The notes beneath the pieces were generated by a model. It was not told the DNA's origin, did not search any database, and was given only the letters and a program-made list of their open reading frames with translations. DNA of 56,052 nucleotides from Myxococcales bacterium (GTDB lineage Bacteria > Myxococcota > UBA4151): positions 1 to 56,052 of the forward strand of contig PBND01000012.1 in NCBI GenBank assembly GCA_002722845.1, read 5' to 3'. The translations under genes were made by a program, and so were the position numbers. Positions within the stretch are counted from its first letter, which is position 1, and each line of letters begins with the position of its first letter. This document shows positions 48,160 to 56,052 of the stretch, piece after piece.

Positions 48160-49026
48160 CTAAAGGGATTTGGGTGCCGGTGTTTCTCGATGTCGCAGGT
48201 CAACACTGATGCCCTGTTCTTGTAGGCGTTCAGCGAGGGCCCGAGCCAGGGTGACCGATCGGTGCTGTCCGCCGGTACAGCCGAGTCCAATGGAGAGATG
48301 AACCTTCCCCCGTGCCTCGAAAGCCTGATGCTGCCACAGGAGTGACTCGGTAAACTCATCAAGCCATCGTCGGGCGTCTTCTTGGCCCATGACGTAGTCA
48401 TAGATTGCGGCATCGTGGCCGGTTAGCGGGCGGAGTTCGAGATCATAGTAGGGGTTGAGGAGGAACCTCAAATCCGCACAGATGTCCAAGTATGTGGGAA
48501 TCCCATACTTAAAGCCGAAGCTCATAAGCGTGACTCGCAGACCCTGCTGTAGATTCTGACCAAAGACTTGAACCACCCATTCTTTGAGTTGGCTGGCCGT
48601 CATCTTTGTCGTGTCGAGACAATAGCTTGCGGCCTCCTTGAGGGGTTGAAGGCGGCTTTGCTCGAGTTCTAGGGCTTCCTTGAGGGTTTTTTCCTCGGCG
48701 CTGTTGGGGTGCCGACGTCGAGTGACTGAATACCGCCTGAGTAGTTCTTCGTCACTGGCCCGCAAGAAGACCAAGTCGCTGAGTTCGGCGTGATTTTGGT
48801 TCTGAAACCAGGTCATGGACTCGAGATCATCCACTCCACTGGCGTCCAAGCCGATGGCTTTGGGGGCGTGGGGGTCGATGGTGCGAGCCCAGGATAACCA
48901 CCCGTCGACAAGGGGTACAGGGAGGTTATGGACCACCCGGTAGCCCAAGTCCTCTAGCCGGTTTAAAACCGTCGACTTCCCACTCCCGCTGAGTCCGGCA
49001 ACGACCACGAGGCGTTCCGCGGTCAT
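48160..49026 (-). CDS. rapZ: RapZ-type nucleotide-binding protein
   Basis: P-loop protein that in E. coli binds RNA and controls amino-sugar synthesis. Walker A GLSGSGKST near the N-terminus; the C-terminal domain has SFGFKYGIPTYLDICADLRF, LNPYYDLELRPLTGHD and the signature GLGCTGGQHRSVTLA. The ATG at 49026 is preferred over one at 49041 because GGAGG lies 8 bases upstream of it. 288 residues. Conserved company of rpoN, hpf and PTS genes. Confidence 0.95.
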   Translation of the reverse strand: MTAERLVVVAGLSGSGKSTVLNRLEDLGYRVVHNLPVPLVDGWLSWARTIDPHAPKAIGLDASGVDDLESMTWFQNQNHAELSDLVFLRASDEELLRRYSVTRRRHPNSAEEKTLKEALELEQSRLQPLKEAASYCLDTTKMTASQLKEWVVQVFGQNLQQGLRVTLMSFGFKYGIPTYLDICADLRFLLNPYYDLELRPLTGHDAAIYDYVMGQEDARRWLDEFTESLLWQHQAFEARGKVHLSIGLGCTGGQHRSVTLARALAERLQEQGISVDLRHRETPAPKSL

Positions 49027-49091
49027 AGGGGCATCCTCCATCCGATCTAGCCTCTCAAGCAGCGTTCTCTACATGCGTTGCTTTGCTTGTT

Positions 49092-49664
49092 CTAAGCGTT
49101 GCCTATGGGCTCATCACCAGCGGTATCGATGAGTCCGAGTTTGCCTTCATCCATGCGGTAGAGCACTTTGATCTGCCGACTGTCCGCATCGACAAAGACG
49201 AGGAACTCTCGGTGCAGGAGGTCCATCTGCATAATGGCCTCTTCCGTGGTCAGTGGCTTGGCGTCCACCAGCGTTGTCCTGACGACTTCCGGCTGTTCCT
49301 GCTCTGAGACTTGGCCATCGACGTCGTCGGGCTGTTCCAGGGTGTGCAGCGCCACCTGTTGAGCGGTGGGGGGCTGAATAAACCGTCTGAGCTTACCTTG
49401 GTAGCGACCCAATTGCCGCTCGATCTTTGCGATCGCCCGGTCAATGGAGTTGTACATGTCCGTTGAAGATTCCCTTCCACGCATGTTCACGCCGCCAGAG
49501 CGTAACTTGATATCGGCCATGTGATGGTGGCGCTCGACGCTCAGAATGACTTCAGCGGCACTCTCTTTGGCCAGTTGTTTTTCGATGCGGCCAATGCGCT
49601 CGCTGGTATAGCTCTTGAGTGCGCTCGTAGGCTCCATATGGCGGAATGTGACTTGGACTTGCAT
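49092..49664 (-). CDS. hpf: ribosome hibernation promoting factor, long form
   Basis: Dimerises ribosomes into 100S particles in resting cells. N-terminal S30AE/YfiA domain (residues 1-~100: VQVTFRHMEPTSALKSYTSE, MADIKLRSGGVNMRGRESST, DMYNSIDRAIAKIERQLGRY) and a C-terminal dimerisation domain (KPLTTEEAIMQMDLLHREFL, VFVDADSRQIKVLYRMDEGK). Length 190 is that of the long type. Lies directly after rpoN, as in many proteobacteria. Confidence 0.95.
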   Translation of the reverse strand: MQVQVTFRHMEPTSALKSYTSERIGRIEKQLAKESAAEVILSVERHHHMADIKLRSGGVNMRGRESSTDMYNSIDRAIAKIERQLGRYQGKLRRFIQPPTAQQVALHTLEQPDDVDGQVSEQEQPEVVRTTLVDAKPLTTEEAIMQMDLLHREFLVFVDADSRQIKVLYRMDEGKLGLIDTAGDEPIGNA

Positions 49665-49703
49665 CGATTTTCTCCTCTTCTATCGCTGATTGGCAGCGAT
49701 GCA

Positions 49704-51194
49704 TTATCTCCGGACCCGACGCTTTCCTGCCGCGGGGATTCGGAGTTGTTCACGATATTTGGCGACGGTTCGCCGGGCGATGTCGATTCCTTCCGCTCGA
49801 AGCAAGCGGACCAGGTCGGAATCGCTGTAGGGCTTGGTGCAATCTTCCCGGCCCACGATGGAGCCGATTCTTTGTCGGACAGCCTCGGCGCTGACGTCTT
49901 CGCGCCCGCCGAGACTTTGGATTCGCGCGGAAAAGAAATACTTGAGTTCAAAAAGCCCCTGGGGGGTTTCAGCGTACTTGTTTGAGGTGACTCGGCTGAC
50001 GGTGGATTCGTGCATGCCGATGTCTTCAGCGACATCCTTGAGCACCAACGGTTTTAGATGGGCTGGACCCCGCTCAAAGAAATCCCTTTGGAAACGAAGC
50101 AGGCTCGTGACCACTTTCCGAATAGTCTGTTGCCGTTGCAGAATCGACTTCGTCACCCACTCGGCCCGACGGAGTCGCTCAACGACATAGTTACGTTCTT
50201 CGCCGGCTAATCGCCCACTACGATAGGCTGTTTGGTAGTATTTGCTCACCCGAAGTCGCGGCATGCCGTCTTCGTTGAGATGGACAACCCACTCTCCCCC
50301 TTGCTTGAGAATGCAGACGTCGGGGGTGATGAAGGGGTTGCGTTCGGTTTCACTGTTCGTAAATGGGCGGCCCGGGCAAGGCTCAAGCATGCTGATCAAT
50401 TGCTTGGCTTCTTCGAGTTCTTCCACGCTCACTCGGGCGCTGCGGGCCAACTTGCGAAGATCTAATGAGCCCAAATCCTCAAGATGGTCGGCCACCAGTC
50501 GCCAGGCAAGGTCACCTTCGTGGCCGGCCAACTGGAGTTGAAGGAGCAGGCACTCTCTCAAGTCGAGGGCGCCAGCCCCTAAAGGGTCCATCAACATGAT
50601 CCCTTGACGGACCGCTTCTGCTTGGTCGCCATCAAGGGCCTCGGCGGCGACAAAGGCGTTCCAGCCCTCCAAGCCGTCGGTGAAATAGCCTCGATCATCC
50701 AGGTTGCCGATGATTTGGACGCCCAGGGCGAAGTCCTCTGGGGTGAGCGGTTGCATCCGAAGTTGCCAAACCAAGTGCTCGGAGAGGGTGTCCTCCCGGG
50801 TCAGCGTTTGATCATAACCTGGGAGGTCGTCTTGGCGGCTTGGCGGCGCTGGGCGAAGGACGCGGTCGTTTAAGTCGACCCGGTTCCAGTCGATCTCGGG
50901 CTGGTTCTCCGTCGCTTCGACTCGCTCTTTGCTCGTTTCGGAAATGGTCGACTTTTCCTGCAGCGCGCCTTCGTAGTTGGCCTCCTCAAGAGAGACCTCT
51001 TCTGGCCTGTCTTCATTCCTTTCCAGGGTGGGGTTTTCCTCGAGTTCCTTGGCGATAAACTCGCTGAGTTCGGCCCGGTTGTACTGCAAGAGTTTGACGG
51101 CCTGCTGGAGCTGCGGGGTCATCCGCAGTTGCTGGGATACCTTCAGGTTTTGCTGCAGGGAGGGATACACGTGGGTTCTAGAGGACCTCCACAC
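49704..51194 (-). CDS. rpoN: RNA polymerase sigma-54 factor
   Basis: Alternative sigma factor needing an AAA+ activator. Region I is Gln/Leu-rich (LKVSQQLRMTPQLQQAVKLL), followed by an acidic region II, a core-binding region III, the helix-turn-helix (VAEDIGMHESTVSRVTSNKY) and the RpoN box ARRTVAKYREQL near the C-terminus. 496 residues. The start is unsure: GTG 51194 has no clear ribosome site; a GTG at 51170 has GGAGG but about 14 bases away. A matching -24/-12 promoter exists before flgF. Confidence 0.94.
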   Translation of the reverse strand: MWRSSRTHVYPSLQQNLKVSQQLRMTPQLQQAVKLLQYNRAELSEFIAKELEENPTLERNEDRPEEVSLEEANYEGALQEKSTISETSKERVEATENQPEIDWNRVDLNDRVLRPAPPSRQDDLPGYDQTLTREDTLSEHLVWQLRMQPLTPEDFALGVQIIGNLDDRGYFTDGLEGWNAFVAAEALDGDQAEAVRQGIMLMDPLGAGALDLRECLLLQLQLAGHEGDLAWRLVADHLEDLGSLDLRKLARSARVSVEELEEAKQLISMLEPCPGRPFTNSETERNPFITPDVCILKQGGEWVVHLNEDGMPRLRVSKYYQTAYRSGRLAGEERNYVVERLRRAEWVTKSILQRQQTIRKVVTSLLRFQRDFFERGPAHLKPLVLKDVAEDIGMHESTVSRVTSNKYAETPQGLFELKYFFSARIQSLGGREDVSAEAVRQRIGSIVGREDCTKPYSDSDLVRLLRAEGIDIARRTVAKYREQLRIPAAGKRRVRR

Positions 51195-51248
51195 ACTATG
51201 ATGGGGCCCGAGGGACCTGATGGCAAGCCCCCCGGCCGTAATTTGCCT

Positions 51249-51962
51249 CTACTCGGGCCCTAAATAGGCAGCACGGACGAGGGGGTCCGAACTCACGGTC
51301 TCCGGTGCACCGCTGACGAGGACTCGGCCTTCATTCAAGATCGAAACCTGATCACAAATGGCAAAGGTTGCCGCAACGGCGTGGTCGGTAATCAGGACCG
51401 CCAGCCCCGTGCTGGCCAGCTTCTGAATCTCTTCTTGCAGGGATGCAACGGCCACCGGGTCAACGCCAGCAAAGGGCTCATCAAAGAGCAAAACCTTGGG
51501 GTTCACCATCAGCGCCCGGCCGATCTCGGCTCGCCGCCGCTCGCCGCCGGAAAGGGTGTGATCCTGGGCGTGTTCCACCCGGCCAAGATCCAAGCGCTCG
51601 AGCAAAGCATCTGCCCGCTCCCTCGCCTCATCCTTGCGAATGCCACCGAGGGCCGCCGCGGTCAGCAGGTTCTCCCGGACGCTCATGCCGGGAAACAGGG
51701 AGCATTCTTGGGCCAAATAACCCAAGCCTGCCCGTGCTCGGCGGTGCAAGGGCCAGTCGGAGACATCCTTTCCATCGAACTCGATTCGCCCCTGCTCCGG
51801 GCGCAACAGCCCCGCAATCAAGCGAAAGGTCGTCGTTTTTCCTGCCCCATTGGGGCCAAGCAAGCCCACAGTTTGACCAGGCTCTAAGGTGAGATCAACA
51901 CCATCCACGACGCGGCGGTTGCCGAAGCGGCGAACAAGACCTTTGGCGAGAAGAAGACTCAA
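51249..51962 (-). CDS. lptB: LPS-transport ABC ATPase LptB
   Basis: ATPase that drives LPS extraction with LptFG. Walker A GPNGAGKTT, Q-loop LAQECSLFPGMSVRENLLTA, signature LSGGERRRAEIGRALMV, Walker B LLFDEPFAGVDP, and His in LITDHAV. The TTG at 51962 overlaps the lptA TGA (TTGA) and gives the usual N-terminus; a GTG at 51980 would add six residues. 237 residues. lptC is not seen between kdsC and lptA. Confidence 0.94.
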   Translation of the reverse strand: MSLLLAKGLVRRFGNRRVVDGVDLTLEPGQTVGLLGPNGAGKTTTFRLIAGLLRPEQGRIEFDGKDVSDWPLHRRARAGLGYLAQECSLFPGMSVRENLLTAAALGGIRKDEARERADALLERLDLGRVEHAQDHTLSGGERRRAEIGRALMVNPKVLLFDEPFAGVDPVAVASLQEEIQKLASTGLAVLITDHAVAATFAICDQVSILNEGRVLVSGAPETVSSDPLVRAAYLGPE

Positions 51963-52384
51963 GGAGAGGTTTCCTGCCACTGGCCTTGGGCGCCACCCTC
52001 TACGAGCACCTCGTCTTTATCGAGCAGGAAGATGACTCGCTCGCCGGCTAGTTTGGCGAGGCCCCGCTTGAGTTGGGCTTGGCCTTTGAGGACCACCCGA
52101 GCCTGGTCTCGTTCGTAGTCTGCCCGCTGACTGGTGGCCTTCTCCTCATTGCGGGTGAATTGGACGGCGCCGACACAGGAGAGCCGAGAGATCGTTCCCT
52201 TGTCGTCAAAGATCACGGTGAGTTCTTTACAGCGCAGATGAGCATCGCCCCGACGCACCTTCACCTTGCCCTTGCAACTGGCAACTCGCATCGCCTGGCC
52301 GTAGCGGCATTTCTCGGCGGTGAAGGTCACCGGCGGGGGAGGCGTCGCTGGGGTCGCAAACATCCAGGCCATGAGCATGATCAT
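51959..52384 (-). CDS. lptA: LptA-like LPS transport protein
   Basis: Periplasmic bridge protein of the OstA/LptA fold, 141 residues. A short hydrophobic N-terminus (MIMLMAWMFATPAT) can serve as signal. Beta-strand repeats include RVASCKGKVKVRRGDAHLRC, ADYERDQARVVLKGQAQLKR and GERVIFLLDKDEVLVEGG. Shorter than E. coli LptA (185). AAGGAGG lies five bases before the ATG, overlapping the end of kdsC. Position between kdsC and lptB supports the call. Confidence 0.88.
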   Translation of the reverse strand: MIMLMAWMFATPATPPPPVTFTAEKCRYGQAMRVASCKGKVKVRRGDAHLRCKELTVIFDDKGTISRLSCVGAVQFTRNEEKATSQRADYERDQARVVLKGQAQLKRGLAKLAGERVIFLLDKDEVLVEGGAQGQWQETSP

Positions 52385-52872
52385 TTAGTCCTCCTTTTTC
52401 GCCGCGAGGATCTTATCGCAGACTTCTCGCACGGCACCGTAGCCCCCCGCGGCCTCGCAGACATAATCCGCGACGTCGAAGAGTTCGCCGTGGGCATTGG
52501 CTGGGACGCAGGCGATGCCCGATCGCTTCAATGCGGGGAGATCGAGGAGGTCATCGCCGATGTAGGCCACCTGCTCCTCTTTGCACTGGAAATGAAAGCA
52601 GAGGCGACTCAGGGCCTCGGCTTTCTCGTGACAACCCTCAATGAGTCGGTCGATGCTCAATTCCTCGGCCCTTTGGCGGGTGGCCGCATCGGCCCGGCCG
52701 GTAATCCAGCAGACCTTCACGCCGGCTCGACGGAGGCGAACAATACCGGAGCCGTCCCGAACGAAAAACCTTTTGAGAACGCCGCCAGCGCCATCGAAGA
52801 GCACATGTCCATCGGTGAGGACACCGTCGACGTCGAGGGCGAGCAGCGCCACCTCAGACCAGGGAAGGACCT

Positions 52873-52876
<4 letters not shown>
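52385..52876 (-). CDS. kdsC: 3-deoxy-D-manno-octulosonate 8-phosphate phosphatase
   Basis: Dephosphorylates Kdo-8-phosphate. Small HAD phosphatase without cap (tetrameric C0 class), 163 residues: LLALDVDGVLTDGHVLFD (nucleophile Asp), WITGRADAATRQRAEEL, VAYIGDDLLDLPALKRSGIA and the C-terminal EAAGGYGAVREVCDKIL that reaches a neighbouring active site. Coupled to kdsA by ATGA. Confidence 0.95.

Positions 52877-56052
<3,176 letters not shown>

Overview
The window is a dense stretch of a high-GC Gram-negative chromosome. The Gram-negative envelope is shown by Kdo and LPS-transport genes (kdsA, kdsB, kdsC, lptA, lptB), flagellar P- and L-ring genes (flgI, flgH) and about a dozen predicted lipoproteins. 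Cys-rich modular lipoproteins, an OmpA protein with thrombospondin-3 repeats, PadR-free compact operons with ATGA stop/start overlaps, and the kds-lpt-rpoN-hpf-rapZ-PTS gene order together suggest a deltaproteobacterial relative (Myxococcota / Bradymonadota / Bdellovibrionota-like). I cannot fix the taxon from sequence alone. No rRNA, tRNA, CRISPR array, IS element or phage gene was seen, and no stretch over about 135 bases lacks a gene.

Layout. 1-6.8 kb: a lytic transglycosylase (MltF type) with a KOW-motif partner on the minus strand, head-to-head with a lipoprotein of the periplasmic-binding type 1 fold; a small DUF1287-like gene; then nadE and a cobalamin adenosyltransferase. 6.9-9.3 kb: two Cys-rich modular lipoproteins. 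9.3-14.3 kb (minus): a four-gene envelope operon (small DUF4398-like lipoprotein, TSP3/OmpA lipoprotein, MMPL/RND exporter, small lipoprotein). 14.4-18.4 kb: unfamiliar lipoproteins around a DUF1460 NlpC/P60-like enzyme. 18.4-21.3 kb: HAD phosphatase, argC, and convergent lysine 2,3-aminomutase.

21.4-40.0 kb (minus) is a flagellar cluster. In transcription order it reads motA, two different MotB-like genes, fliL, fliM, fliN, fliO, fliP, fliQ, fliR, flhB, flhA, flhF, flhG, fliA, fliJ. A near-perfect sigma-54 promoter follows, then flgF, flgG, flgA, flgH, flgI and a fused FlgJ rod-binding/M23 peptidase. This gives the stator, C-ring, export gate, placement/number GTPase and ATPase, sigma-28, and distal rod and rings. 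fliF, fliG, fliH, fliI, hook and filament genes must lie elsewhere. Just upstream are a beta-propeller lipoprotein and a helical-repeat protein.

42.5-45.7 kb (plus): two envelope proteins of unknown role, proB and rsfS. 45.6-56.05 kb (minus): kdsB (cut by the window edge), pyrG, kdsA, kdsC, lptA, lptB, rpoN, hpf, rapZ, a mannose-type EIIA, HPr and EI. This run links Kdo/LPS supply, sigma-54, ribosome hibernation and a regulatory PTS without a permease.

The most interesting points are: the two MotB-like proteins, each of which appears to lack one half of normal MotB function; the FlgJ-M23 fusion; the sigma-54 site before flgF; the MMPL/OmpA/DUF4398 operon; and divergent gene pairs whose start codons overlap head-to-head.
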